Assembly: GCF_900018785.1 (NCBI RefSeq)
Contig: NZ_FCOY01000007.1
Location: 310,001-374,000 of the forward strand
DNA length: 64,000 nt
DNA from: Xanthomonas massiliensis
GTDB taxonomy: Bacteria > Pseudomonadota > Gammaproteobacteria > Xanthomonadales > Xanthomonadaceae
Direction: 5' to 3'
The translations under genes and the position numbers were made by a program. The notes beneath the pieces are model-generated. The model was not told the origin of the DNA, did not search any database, and worked only from the letters and a program-made list of their open reading frames with translations. Of the stretch, positions 1-8,269 are shown piece after piece (positions within the stretch are counted from its first letter, which is position 1; each line of letters starts with the position of its first letter).

Positions 1-13
1 ACACTCGGATCAT
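1..13 (-). CDS. Start of a response regulator gene, truncated by window edge
   Basis: Only the first four codons are in the window (Met-Ile-Arg-Val on the minus strand). The ATG overlaps the TGA of the upstream sensor kinase gene in an ATGA junction, so the two are translationally coupled. Kinases of the HisKA_3 type are normally paired with a LuxR/NarL-family response regulator, and such regulators very often begin M-I-R-V. The identity is inferred from the partner and those four residues. Confidence 0.45.
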
Positions 14-1194
14 CACATCACTCCTTCAGGCACGGCAGGCAGCAGCGGCACGCCGCTGGGGATGGACAGGCGCAGGTGGAAGCCTGCCCCGGCCCGCGTA
101 CGGATGTCCAGACGCCCGCCATATTGGGCCAGGCGCTCGCGCATGCCGCGCAGGCCGTTGCCGGCCGCGAGCACATCGGTGCCGCGGCCATCGTCGTCGG
201 CCTCGATCAGCACCGCATCGTCCTGGCGGAACACGTGGATCCACAGGTGGCGGGCGTGGGCGTGGCGCACCACGTTGGTGATGATCTCCTGGGTGCAGCG
301 CAGCAACACGTGGGCGCGCTCGGGGTCGTCCACGTCCAGCGGCTCGTCCATGCGCAGCTGGACCGCCAGGCCGGGGACGCCGGCCACCAGCGGGCGCAGC
401 GCCGCGGCCAGGTCGATGCTGCCGTTCTCGCGCAGCTGGCTGACCGCCTCGCGCACGTCGGTGAGCAGGATCCGCGCCAGCGCATGGGCCTGGCGCACGT
501 GCTCCAGCGCCGGCCCCTCGGCGATGTGGCCGGCCACCTCCAGGTTCAGGCTCAGCGCGGTGAGGTGGTGGCCGAGCAGGTCGTGCAGTTCGCGGGCGAT
601 GCGGGTGCGCTCGTTGACCCGCGCGCTCTCGGCCAGCAGCGCGCGGGTGGCGCGCAGCTCGGCGTTGAGGCGGCGCTGCTCCTCGCGCGCCTCGGTCTGG
701 CGCCGCGCCACCAGGCTGGTGACGAACACGAACATCGAGAATCCGCCGTACAGCAGCGACTGCATCAGCGCATCCAGCGGCGGGAAGCCCATCATCCGGT
801 ACACCGGCAGCACCGCCAGCTGGCTGACCAGCAGCCAGGCCACGCCCGCCGGCAGCGACAGCAGCCACGGGATCACCCCGGCGGCGACCATCATCAGGAT
901 GCTGCCCAGTCCGGAACCGTGCAGGTAGCTGACCGCGAGCGCACAGCCGGTGAGCACCAGCAGCATCAGCCGGTCGTACCAGCGCCCGTGGCCGCCGCTG
1001 TCCAGGCCGCGGGTCAGCCAGAAGTAGCTGGCGCCGAACCCCAGGTAGGCGGCGAACAGCGGCACCATCCCGGCCCCGGGCAGGGGCGCGCCCTCGGCCG
1101 GCTCCCAGTAGACGTAGAGCAGCGGCATGGCGATGACGGCCCAGGTGAACAGGCCGGCCAGGCGCAGGATGCGGGTATGGCTGAAGGTGGGCAT
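13..1194 (-). CDS. Sensor histidine kinase, DesK/NarX type (HisKA_3)
   Basis: Membrane sensor kinase of 393 residues. The N-terminal third carries about five hydrophobic segments between residues 10 and 165. A short coiled coil follows (about 165-195), then the dimerisation and phosphoacceptor motif RIARELHDLLGHHLTAL, whose first His after Glu-Leu is the phosphorylated residue. The HATPase_c domain shows an N-box (EIITNVVRHAHA), a DDGRG G1 box and a GNGLRGMRERL G2 box. It has no extracytoplasmic domain of any size, so it probably senses a membrane or intracellular cue, as DesK does. Its stop overlaps the start of the next gene, a probable response regulator. It is divergent from the acetyltransferase-minCDE genes across 131 bp. 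The stimulus is unknown. Confidence 0.93.
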   Translation of the reverse strand: MPTFSHTRILRLAGLFTWAVIAMPLLYVYWEPAEGAPLPGAGMVPLFAAYLGFGASYFWLTRGLDSGGHGRWYDRLMLLVLTGCALAVSYLHGSGLGSILMMVAAGVIPWLLSLPAGVAWLLVSQLAVLPVYRMMGFPPLDALMQSLLYGGFSMFVFVTSLVARRQTEAREEQRRLNAELRATRALLAESARVNERTRIARELHDLLGHHLTALSLNLEVAGHIAEGPALEHVRQAHALARILLTDVREAVSQLRENGSIDLAAALRPLVAGVPGLAVQLRMDEPLDVDDPERAHVLLRCTQEIITNVVRHAHARHLWIHVFRQDDAVLIEADDDGRGTDVLAAGNGLRGMRERLAQYGGRLDIRTRAGAGFHLRLSIPSGVPLLPAVPEGVM

Positions 1195-1325
1195 GGCCGC
1201 ATCTTAGGGCCTGGCCCGCGCCGCCGCGGCCGTCGGAAGTCACGCTCCGCCGTCGCGGTGCCGGCGTGCCCATGCAATAATCCCGCCACGGCCTGCAGGT
1301 CGTCCGATTCACCCTCGGAGTATCA

Positions 1326-1910
1326 ATGTCGATCGTCATCCGCGACGTGCGCGAGCAAGAGCTCGACTCCGTCCTGGCCCTGAACAACAACGCCGGCCTG
1401 GCCATCCTGCCCATGGATCCGGCCCGGCTACGCTATTTCTACGAGTCGGCCGAGTACTTCCGCATCGCCGAGCGCGACGGCCACCTGGCCGGCTTCCTGG
1501 TGGCCTTCGGCAGCGGCAGCCGCCACGACAGCAGCAACTTCGCCTGGTTCCGCGAGCGCTACGAGCACTTCTTCTATATCGACCGCATCGTCGTCGCCAG
1601 CCGCCGCCGCGGCGGCGGCGTGGGCCGGGCGTTCTACGCCGACGTGCAGAGCTATGCCGAGCTGCGCTACCCGCAGCTGGCCTGCGAGGTGTTCCTGGAC
1701 CACGGCGCCGACGCGGCGCTGCTGTTCCACGGCAGCTTCGGCTTCCGCGAGGTCGGCCAGAGCGTGATGCCGAACGTGGACGTGCGCGCCTGCATGCTGA
1801 TGAAGGAGCTGTGCAGCTACCCGTGGGTGGCGCAGACCTACGGCGGCAACCTGCCCGACGTGCCCTGGGTCGGGCACCCGCGCCACGCCCGGCTGGCGGT
1901 GGAAGGATGA
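1326..1910 (+). CDS. GNAT-family N-acetyltransferase upstream of minC
   Basis: Protein of 194 residues. The N-terminal half contains a GNAT fold start (IRDVREQELDSVLALNN). The acetyl-CoA pyrophosphate-loop region is around residues 85-105 (FYIDRIVVASRRRGGGVG, in which the R-x-x-G-x-G-like loop is visible). The C-terminal part has the typical GF-REVGQ strand. The substrate cannot be told. A GGAG sequence precedes the ATG. Its stop codon overlaps the minC start (ATGA), so it is translationally coupled to the division-site genes. It may be a co-transcribed accessory gene rather than a division protein. Confidence 0.85.
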   Translation: MSIVIRDVREQELDSVLALNNNAGLAILPMDPARLRYFYESAEYFRIAERDGHLAGFLVAFGSGSRHDSSNFAWFRERYEHFFYIDRIVVASRRRGGGVGRAFYADVQSYAELRYPQLACEVFLDHGADAALLFHGSFGFREVGQSVMPNVDVRACMLMKELCSYPWVAQTYGGNLPDVPWVGHPRHARLAVEG

Positions 1911-2656
1911 GCATGGCGGCGGACTTCGAGCAGGCCGGCGAACTGAAGATCGGCCAGGTCGGCATCGCCAACCTGCGCGTGCGCACCCTGGACGTGGCCC
2001 GGCTGGTGCAGGAAATGGCCGACCGCGTGGCGCGCGCGCCCAAGCTGTTCGGCCGCGCCGCGGTGATCGTCGACTTCGGCGCGCTGAGCCAGGCCCCGGA
2101 CCCGACCACCGCGCAGGCGCTGATCGACGGGCTGCGCGGCGCCGGCGTGCTGCCGGTGGCGCTGGCCTACGGCACCCGCGAGATCGACCAGCTGGCCGAG
2201 CAGCTCGACCTGCCGGTATTGGCCAAGTTCCGCGCCCAGTACGAGCGTGCCGCCGAACCGGCACCCGCGCCGGCACCGCGTCCGGCCCCGGCACCGGCGG
2301 CGCCGCCACGCCCGGCGGCGCCCGCCCGGCCCGGCCGGATGCAGCGCGCGCCGGTGCGCTCGGGCCAGCAGCTGTACGCGGAGAACTGCGACCTGACCGT
2401 ACTCTCGCACGTCGGCGCCGGCGCCGAGATCATCGCCGACGGCTCCATCCACATCTACGGCCCGTTGCGCGGGCGGGCGCTGGCGGGCGCGCGCGGCAAC
2501 ACCGAGGCCAGGATCTTCTGCCGCGAGTTCAATGCCGAACTGGTCGCCATTGCCGGCCAGTACAAGGTATTGGAGGATGTGCCGGAGGAGCTGCGCGGCA
2601 AGGCCGTGCAGGTCTGGCTGGAAGACGACCAGATCCGGATCGCGGCCCTGGATTGA
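1907..2656 (+). CDS. minC: Septum site-determining protein MinC
   Basis: Inhibitor of FtsZ polymerisation, targeted to the membrane by MinD, so that Z-rings form only at midcell. The protein is 249 residues from the ATG at 1907; an ATG at 1913 is the alternative and has better spacing from GGAAGG. The N-terminal FtsZ-binding domain is about residues 1-110. A Pro/Ala-rich linker (about 113-142) is followed by the C-terminal beta-helix dimer and MinD-binding domain, with SHVGAGAEIIADGSIHIYGPLRGRALAGA split over its conserved G-rich turns. Homology would place the real start at 1907 or 1913, although the frame stays open upstream inside the previous gene. It leads a minCDE run with 51 bp to minD. 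Confidence 0.96.
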   Translation: MSMAADFEQAGELKIGQVGIANLRVRTLDVARLVQEMADRVARAPKLFGRAAVIVDFGALSQAPDPTTAQALIDGLRGAGVLPVALAYGTREIDQLAEQLDLPVLAKFRAQYERAAEPAPAPAPRPAPAPAAPPRPAAPARPGRMQRAPVRSGQQLYAENCDLTVLSHVGAGAEIIADGSIHIYGPLRGRALAGARGNTEARIFCREFNAELVAIAGQYKVLEDVPEELRGKAVQVWLEDDQIRIAALD

Positions 2657-2707
2657 CCGCGTCCACCCCCATCAACGAAGCAAAACCGCATCATCGGGAG
2701 AAGTCCT

Positions 2708-3517
2708 TTGGCTGAGATCATCGTAGTCACCTCCGGCAAGGGGGGCGTGGGCAAGACCACCACCAGCGCCAGTCTGGCCTGCGGCCTGGCCCGGCGCGGC
2801 AAGAAGATCGCGGTGATCGACTTCGACGTGGGCCTGCGCAACCTCGACCTGATCATGGGCTGCGAGCGCCGCGTCGTATACGACTTCGTCAACGTGATCC
2901 ACGGCGAGGCCACGCTCAAGCAGGCCCTGATCAAGGACAAGCGCTTCGAGAACCTGTACGTGCTGGCCGCCTCGCAGACCCGCGACAAGGACGCGCTGAC
3001 CACCGAGGGCGTGGAGAAGGTGCTCAAGGAGCTGGCCGACGAGGGCTTCGACTACATCGTCTGCGATTCCCCGGCCGGCATCGAGAAGGGCGCGTTCCTG
3101 GCGATGTACTTCGCCGACCGCGCCGTGGTCGTGGTCAATCCCGAGGTGTCCTCGGTGCGCGACTCCGACCGCATCATCGGCCTGCTCGATTCCAAGACGC
3201 GCAAGGCCGAGACCGGCGCCACGGTGCCGGCCTCGCTGCTGCTCACCCGCTACAACCCGGCGCGGGTGGAAGGCGGGGAGATGCTCTCCATCACCGACGT
3301 GGAGGAGGTGCTGGGGCTGAAGGCGATCGGGGTGATCCCCGAGTCCGGGGACGTGCTCAACGCCTCCAACAAGGGCGAGCCGGTGATCCTGGAAGACCAG
3401 TCCCCGGCCGGCCAGGCCTACGAGGACGCGGTCGGCCGCATCCTGGGCGAGGAGCGCCCGATGCGTTTCACCAACGTGGAGAAGAAGGGCTTCTTCAGCA
3501 AGCTGTTCGGAGGGTAA
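2708..3517 (+). CDS. minD: Septum site-determining protein MinD (ATPase)
   Basis: Membrane-associated ParA/MinD-family ATPase that recruits MinC and oscillates with MinE. It is 269 residues, standard length. The deviant Walker A is [10 protein letters not shown] at residues 9-18. Switch and Walker B regions are present ([23 protein letters not shown]). The C-terminal amphipathic membrane-targeting helix is [11 protein letters not shown]. Translation starts at TTG (2708) behind GGGAGAAG. The alternative start codon may lower expression relative to minE, which starts just 2 bp after the stop at 3517. Confidence 0.98.
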   Translation: MAEIIVVTSGKGGVGKTTTSASLACGLARRGKKIAVIDFDVGLRNLDLIMGCERRVVYDFVNVIHGEATLKQALIKDKRFENLYVLAASQTRDKDALTTEGVEKVLKELADEGFDYIVCDSPAGIEKGAFLAMYFADRAVVVVNPEVSSVRDSDRIIGLLDSKTRKAETGATVPASLLLTRYNPARVEGGEMLSITDVEEVLGLKAIGVIPESGDVLNASNKGEPVILEDQSPAGQAYEDAVGRILGEERPMRFTNVEKKGFFSKLFGG

Positions 3518-3519
3518 GC

Positions 3520-3780
3520 ATGGGACTGCTCGATTTCCTCAAGAGCAAGAAGAACACCGCCGAGACGGCCAAGAACCGCCTGCAGATCATCATCGCCCAG
3601 GAGCGCAGCCACCGCGGCGGCCCGGACTACCTGCCGCTGCTGCAGCGCGAGCTGCTGGAAGTGATCAAGAAGTACGTCAAGGTCGATGCCGACGCGGTGC
3701 GCGTGGACCTGGCCAAGGACGGCGACAACGACGTGCTGGACATCTCCGTGGCCCTGCCGGAAGGGCCGCAACAGCCCTGA
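3520..3780 (+). CDS. minE: Cell division topological specificity factor MinE
   Basis: Small protein (86 residues) that stimulates the MinD ATPase and drives pole-to-pole oscillation. The N-terminal membrane-binding segment ([12 protein letters not shown]) is followed by the anti-MinCD helix ([17 protein letters not shown]). The C-terminal topological specificity domain (residues about 35-80) contains [19 protein letters not shown]. The start lies 2 bp after the minD stop with GGAGGG overlapping the end of minD. A GC-rich hairpin lies just downstream. Confidence 0.98.
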   Translation: MGLLDFLKSKKNTAETAKNRLQIIIAQERSHRGGPDYLPLLQRELLEVIKKYVKVDADAVRVDLAKDGDNDVLDISVALPEGPQQP

Positions 3781-3786
3781 TGCAGG

Positions 3787-3810
3787 GCCGGGGCGGCGCA
3801 CCGCCCCGGC
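3787..3810 (+). terminator. GC-rich hairpin after minE
   Basis: A perfect 10-bp stem (GCCGGGGCGG with CCGCCCCGGC) and a CGCA tetraloop lie 6 bp after minE. There is no T-tract downstream, so it may be a weak terminator or an mRNA-stabilising 3' structure rather than a classical intrinsic terminator. Confidence 0.55.
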
Positions 3811-3823
3811 AAGCCGCGCCACG

Positions 3824-4300
3824 ATGACGAACGATCCGGAAACCGGCGTGCTGCGCCTGCGCGACATCGGCTGGGACGCCCCCGCCGCCCTGCTGGCCGG
3901 CCACGGCCTGGCCCTGCACCGCGTCGGGGACGCCGCGCCGATCCCCGGCAGCTACTGGGGCGAGCCGGAGGCCGGCATCATCGGCTGCGACGTCTATGCC
4001 CGCGACGACACCCCGGTGCACTCGCTGCTGCACGAGGCCTGCCACCTGATCGTGCTGCCGCCGGACAGGCGCGCGGCCGTGCATACCGACGCCACCGATT
4101 CGGTGCCCGAGGAAGACGCCACCTGCTACCTGCAGATCGTGCTGGCCGCGCGCCTGCCGGGCGTGGGCAGCGCGCGACTGATGGCCGACATGGACGCCTG
4201 GGGCTACAGCTTCCGCCTGGGCTCGGCGCGCGCCTGGTTCGAGCAGGACGCGGAGAACGCCCGCCTCTGGCTGGCCGAGCGCGGGCTGCCCACCGGCTGA
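3824..4300 (+). CDS. Conserved protein with a HEACH (HExxH-like) motif
   Basis: Predicted soluble protein of 158 residues, starting at the ATG at 3824 just beyond the minE hairpin. The frame is open upstream, but the sequence there is minE in another frame. It holds SLLHEACHLI at about residues 67-76, matching the HExxH zinc-binding consensus of zincin metallopeptidases. About 30 residues later an acidic EEDATCYLQ helix could supply a third ligand. No signal peptide or membrane segment is evident. I do not recognise the family by name; a small metal-dependent hydrolase is one reading, and chance occurrence of the motif cannot be excluded. It may be read through from minCDE. Confidence 0.75.
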   Translation: MTNDPETGVLRLRDIGWDAPAALLAGHGLALHRVGDAAPIPGSYWGEPEAGIIGCDVYARDDTPVHSLLHEACHLIVLPPDRRAAVHTDATDSVPEEDATCYLQIVLAARLPGVGSARLMADMDAWGYSFRLGSARAWFEQDAENARLWLAERGLPTG

Positions 4301-4367
4301 GGCGCGGCCCCGCGCGGCGACATCCGCGCCCGGCCCGCTTCCGAGGCGCTGCGCCCGCGCCGCCTCC

Positions 4368-5654
4368 TCAGTCCTGCGCCACCGCGCCGGCGAAGGCCAG
4401 GGTGGCGCGCGTGCCGCGGCCGGTGCCGCGCGGTTCCAGCCGCAGCTGCCAGCCCAGGTGCTGGCACAGGCGGGCGATGAGGTCCAGGCCGATGCCGCCG
4501 CGATCGCCGGCACCGCTGCGTGCCAGCTGCGTGTACAGGCGGGCGATCTGCCCGGCGCTCATGCCGTGGCCCGGGTCGTCCACGGTGACCACCCCCGGCG
4601 ACGCCAGGGTGACGACGATGCTGCCGGCGTCGCTGTTCTCGATGGCGTTGCGCAGCAGATTGCCCAGCGCCGCCTTGACCACCTGGCCCGGCGCGGTGAT
4701 CTGGCACGGCGCCTGGATGTGCACGGCCACCTCCAGGTCCTTGCCGGCCAGCAGGTGTTCGTGGTCGGCCACCACCTGGCGGATCACCTGGTCCAGGTCC
4801 ACCGGTTCGCTGATCGCGCTCAGCCGGGCCGGGTCGCGCGCCAGCAGCAGCAGCAGGGAAATCAGTTGCTCCACGCCCTGCGCGGTGCCATGGATGCGCG
4901 CCACCTGCTCGCGCGCGGCGACCGGCAGGTCCGGCCGTTCCAGCGCCAGTTCGCTGGCGCCGGTGATCACCGCCATGGGCGTGCGCAGCTCGTGGCTGAC
5001 GATGCCGACGAAGGCACGCTCGCGCTCGACGAAGACCTCGTTGCGCACCAGGAAGCCGTTGAAGGCCTCGGCCACGACCTCCAGTTCGGCGCTGCCGCGC
5101 GGATCGGCTCCCAGCCGCTGGCCGGGCTGGTCCGGCCGCAGCCGGCCGATGTCGGCCGACAGCCGCACCAGCGGGCGCACCAGCCGGTCCATGCCCAGCG
5201 AGAGCATCAGCAGGGTGATCAGCACCAGGGCGAGGCCGGCCACCACGCTCCAGCGCTCCACGAAATGCTCCAGCGCCTCGAAGTCGGTGATGTCCAGGGC
5301 CATCACCATGCGCTTGCCGGGATCGACCTGCCTGACCATCACCGCGCTCGGCCGGCCGCCCACCCGCACGCCGTCGTGCAGGCCGGGAGGCAGGCGCCGC
5401 AGCGGTGCCGGCAGGCCGCCGGGCGCGTCGGACGAATACAGCCGCAGGGTGTCCGAGTCCTGCCAGCGATAGCCCGGATCGGTGGCCAGGCGATGCTCCA
5501 CGCTGTCCAGTTCCGAGGCCAGCAGCGCGCGCCACACCAGGTGTTCGGCCCGCTCGTGCAGGTAATGGGCCGCGCCGAACACCGCCAGGGTCATCAGGCC
5601 GATGTAGCCGAGCATCCACAGCAGCATCTGCCGCTGCAGCGGCCAGCGCTTCAT
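4368..5654 (-). CDS. Two-component sensor histidine kinase (EnvZ/PmrB type)
   Basis: Inner-membrane kinase of 428 residues. Membrane segment 1 is at about residues 12-29. A periplasmic sensor domain of about 105 residues follows, then membrane segment 2 (about 135-154), a HAMP-like linker, and the H-box FVGIVSHELRTP with the phosphoacceptor His near residue 221. The HATPase_c domain has an N-box (LGNLLRNAIENS), a VDDPGHGMS G1 box and a GGIGLDLIARL G2 box. The start at 5654 overlaps the stop of the response regulator gene (ATGA). The pair is transcribed away from the lipid-A-modification genes, which are its likely targets. Sequence alone does not distinguish PmrB, ColS or VgrS orthology. Confidence 0.93.
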   Translation of the reverse strand: MKRWPLQRQMLLWMLGYIGLMTLAVFGAAHYLHERAEHLVWRALLASELDSVEHRLATDPGYRWQDSDTLRLYSSDAPGGLPAPLRRLPPGLHDGVRVGGRPSAVMVRQVDPGKRMVMALDITDFEALEHFVERWSVVAGLALVLITLLMLSLGMDRLVRPLVRLSADIGRLRPDQPGQRLGADPRGSAELEVVAEAFNGFLVRNEVFVERERAFVGIVSHELRTPMAVITGASELALERPDLPVAAREQVARIHGTAQGVEQLISLLLLLARDPARLSAISEPVDLDQVIRQVVADHEHLLAGKDLEVAVHIQAPCQITAPGQVVKAALGNLLRNAIENSDAGSIVVTLASPGVVTVDDPGHGMSAGQIARLYTQLARSGAGDRGGIGLDLIARLCQHLGWQLRLEPRGTGRGTRATLAFAGAVAQD

Positions 5655-6346
5655 GCCCCTGTCCCGGGCTTGGCCGAGGCGGCAAGGCGGTAGCCCACCC
5701 GCGGCAGGGTCTGGATCAGCTTGTCCTCGAACGGCCCGTCCACCGCCTGCCTGAGCTCGTAGATGTGCGAGCGGAGCATGTCGCCGCCGGGCCGCTCGTC
5801 GCCCCACAGGGCGAATTCGAGCTGGTCGCGCGTCACCGCCGCGGGACTGGCCCGCATCAGCACTTCCAGCAGCTTGCGGCAGGCCGGGTACAGGTGCAGC
5901 AGCTGGCCGGCGCGGCGCGCCTCCAGCGTGGACAGGTCCAGGACCAGGTCGCCCACCTCCAGCCGCTTGCGCCCCACCCGGCCGCCGGCGCGGGCGACCA
6001 GCGCCTCCAGCCGCACCTCCAGTTCGGGCAGCGCGAACGGCTTGGTCAGGTAGTCGTCCGCGCCGGCGCGGAAGCCGACGATCTTGTCCGGCAGCTCGTC
6101 GCGCGCGGTCAGCATCAGCACCGGCACGTCCGAACCGTGCACGTCGCGCAGCCGGCGCAGCACCTCCGGGCCTTCCACCCGCGGCAGCATCCAGTCCAGC
6201 ACCACCGCGTCGTAGTCCTGGGTGGTGGCCAGGTGGAGGCCGACCACCCCGTCCGGGGCGGCATCGAGCACGTGCCCCCGCGCCTCGAAGTACTCGAACA
6301 GGTTGGCGATCAGGTGGCGGTTGTCCTCAATGATCAGCAGCCGCAT
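5651..6346 (-). CDS. OmpR/PhoB-family response regulator
   Basis: DNA-binding response regulator of 231 residues. The receiver domain has acidic pocket residues E7-D8, the phosphoacceptor D51 in VVLDWMLP and the conserved Lys in YLTKPFALPELEVR. The C-terminal winged helix (about 130-225) ends in GDMLRSHIYELRQAVD and TLPRVGYRLA, typical of the OmpR family. The start MRLLIIEDN at 6346 is preferred over an in-frame ATG 45 bp upstream because it matches the family's N terminus. It precedes and overlaps its cognate kinase by 4 bp. The 53-bp gap to the divergent transferase gene is where a shared promoter would lie. Confidence 0.94.
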   Translation of the reverse strand: MRLLIIEDNRHLIANLFEYFEARGHVLDAAPDGVVGLHLATTQDYDAVVLDWMLPRVEGPEVLRRLRDVHGSDVPVLMLTARDELPDKIVGFRAGADDYLTKPFALPELEVRLEALVARAGGRVGRKRLEVGDLVLDLSTLEARRAGQLLHLYPACRKLLEVLMRASPAAVTRDQLEFALWGDERPGGDMLRSHIYELRQAVDGPFEDKLIQTLPRVGYRLAASAKPGTGA

Positions 6347-6399
6347 CGCAGGCGTCTCGTGCCGTCGGGAAGAAGGCGCCATGGTACGCAAGCCGGCGG

Positions 6400-8166
6400 G
6401 TGCGGCGTCCGACCTTTATCCGATCCCGGCCGATGCATCATCATCTGCTTTTGTCCCCGCCCGTCCCGCCATGCACCTGTCGCCTGCTGCTTCCCTGCCT
6501 GATGGCGTTCTCGCTGCTGGCCGGGCTGGGCCTGCGCCAGCCGTCGCCACCGGACGAGCCGCGCTTTGTGCTGGCCGCGCGCACCATGGTGCAGACCGGG
6601 CAGTGGCTGGTACCGCACCGCGGCAGCGAGATGTACGCGGAGAAGCCGCCGGTGTTCATGTGGCTGCAGGCCGCCACCTGGGAACTGGTGCGCAGCTGGC
6701 CGGTGGCGTTCCTGCTGCCGTCGCTGCTGGCCGCGCTGCTCACCCTGTGGCTGGTGCGCGACCTCGGCCGGCGCCTGTGGAACCGGCGCGCCGGCGACAT
6801 GGCCGCGCTGGCGCTGTTCGCCTGCCTGCAATTCGGGCTGATGGCCAAGCGCGCGCAGATCGACATGGTCGTGCTGGCGATGATCACCCTGTCGCTGTGG
6901 GCCTTGCTGCGCCACCTGCTGCAGGGGCCGTGGCGGCCGGGCCTGGCGCTGGCCGGTTTCGCCGCCGGGCTCGGCACGGTGACCAAGGGCGTGGGCTTCC
7001 TGCCGCTGCTGGCGCTGGTGCCGTGGGCGCTGTGGCGCTGGCGCGCGCGGCCGGCGCTGCCGCGCACCGGGGCCGGCGGCTGGCTGCTGCTGGCCGGCGG
7101 CTTCCTGGCCGGCACCGGCGTGTGGCTAGTGCCGCTGGGCCTGGCCCTCGTGCACGCGCCTTCGGCGCACCTGCAGGCCTACGCCCAGGAGCTCCTGTTC
7201 CGGCAGACCGGCACGCGCTACGTCTCGGCCTGGCACCACCTCAAGCCGGCCTGGTACTACCTCAAGGTGATGGCCGCGCTGTGGCAGCCGGGCGTGCTGC
7301 TGGCGCCGTGGCTGCTGCCGGCCTGGTGGCACCGCCTGCGCCGCCTGGACGGCCGCATCTGGGTGCTGGTCGGCTGGGCGCTGCTGGTGCTGGCGTTCTT
7401 CAGCGCCAGCCCGGGCAAGCGCGAGGTCTACATCCTGCCGATGCTGCCGGCCCTGTGCGTGGCGGCCGGCCCGCTGCTGGCCGCGTTGCTGCGCCGCCGC
7501 CCGGTGCGCTGGCTGCTGGCCGGCTACGTGGCGCTGGTCGCGCTGGCCGCGCTGGTGCTCGGTGCCCAGGCACTGGGCGGCCACGGCACGGTCGCCAAGG
7601 GAATCGCCGCGCGCGGCATGGACCTGGCCATCGCCCCGGCGGTCGGCGCCTGGCTGATGGCGCTGGGCCTGGGCGGGCTGGCCATCCTGGCCTGGACCCG
7701 CCTGCGCCGCGCCGGCCTGGCGACGGTGCTGTTCGCGGCCTGGCTGTGGTGCATCTACGGCGTCGGCCTGGCGCCGGCGCTGGATCCCTACGCCTCGGCC
7801 GCGCGGCTCATGCAGCGCGTCGGCCGCTACATCGGCCCGGACGCCCAGCTGGGCATGGTCGCCTGGCGCGAGCAGAACCTGCTGCAGGCCGACCGCCCGG
7901 CGGTCGACTTCGGCTTCAAGGCCGGCTGGGAGCAGCAGTGGCGCGCCGCCGCGCCCTGGCTGCTGGCCGATCCGCAGCGGCGCTGGCTGTTCGTGCTCGA
8001 CCAGGCCCTGGACCCGTGCGTGGACCGCGCCGCCACCGTCGATGCCGGCGTGTCCAATCGCAATCACTGGCGCCTGGTGCCCGCCCGTGCCTGGCGGCCC
8101 GGCTGCCGGGCGGGCGCCGCACCGGCCGGCGGTGGCGACGGGAGCGAGGACGAGAAAGACGACTGA
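6400..8166 (+). CDS. ArnT-like glycosyltransferase family 39 membrane protein
   Basis: Polytopic inner-membrane protein of about 588 residues with roughly a dozen hydrophobic helices. The first periplasmic loop has DEPRFVLAARTMVQTGQW followed by MYAEKPPVFMWLQ, the signature of the ArnT/dolichyl-phosphate mannosyltransferase-like GT39/83 fold. In that fold the Asp-Glu near the first membrane segment is catalytic. Known members transfer 4-amino-arabinose or other sugars from undecaprenyl phosphate to lipid A. The donor here is unknown, and no arnBCADEF genes are present in the window. The start is GTG at 6400, or ATG at 6433; neither has a strong ribosome site. It lies next to PAP2 and eptA, consistent with a lipid A modification role. 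Confidence 0.87.
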   Translation: MRRPTFIRSRPMHHHLLLSPPVPPCTCRLLLPCLMAFSLLAGLGLRQPSPPDEPRFVLAARTMVQTGQWLVPHRGSEMYAEKPPVFMWLQAATWELVRSWPVAFLLPSLLAALLTLWLVRDLGRRLWNRRAGDMAALALFACLQFGLMAKRAQIDMVVLAMITLSLWALLRHLLQGPWRPGLALAGFAAGLGTVTKGVGFLPLLALVPWALWRWRARPALPRTGAGGWLLLAGGFLAGTGVWLVPLGLALVHAPSAHLQAYAQELLFRQTGTRYVSAWHHLKPAWYYLKVMAALWQPGVLLAPWLLPAWWHRLRRLDGRIWVLVGWALLVLAFFSASPGKREVYILPMLPALCVAAGPLLAALLRRRPVRWLLAGYVALVALAALVLGAQALGGHGTVAKGIAARGMDLAIAPAVGAWLMALGLGGLAILAWTRLRRAGLATVLFAAWLWCIYGVGLAPALDPYASAARLMQRVGRYIGPDAQLGMVAWREQNLLQADRPAVDFGFKAGWEQQWRAAAPWLLADPQRRWLFVLDQALDPCVDRAATVDAGVSNRNHWRLVPARAWRPGCRAGAAPAGGGDGSEDEKDD

Positions 8167-8269
8167 GGGCTGAACCGCCGTCCCGGACCGGGAGCCCGCG
8201 CCCCCTGTTCACGGTTGCTCAACGGCGCTCTGACCGGATTCCGACAGGCCGGCATCGATCCTAGGCGCC

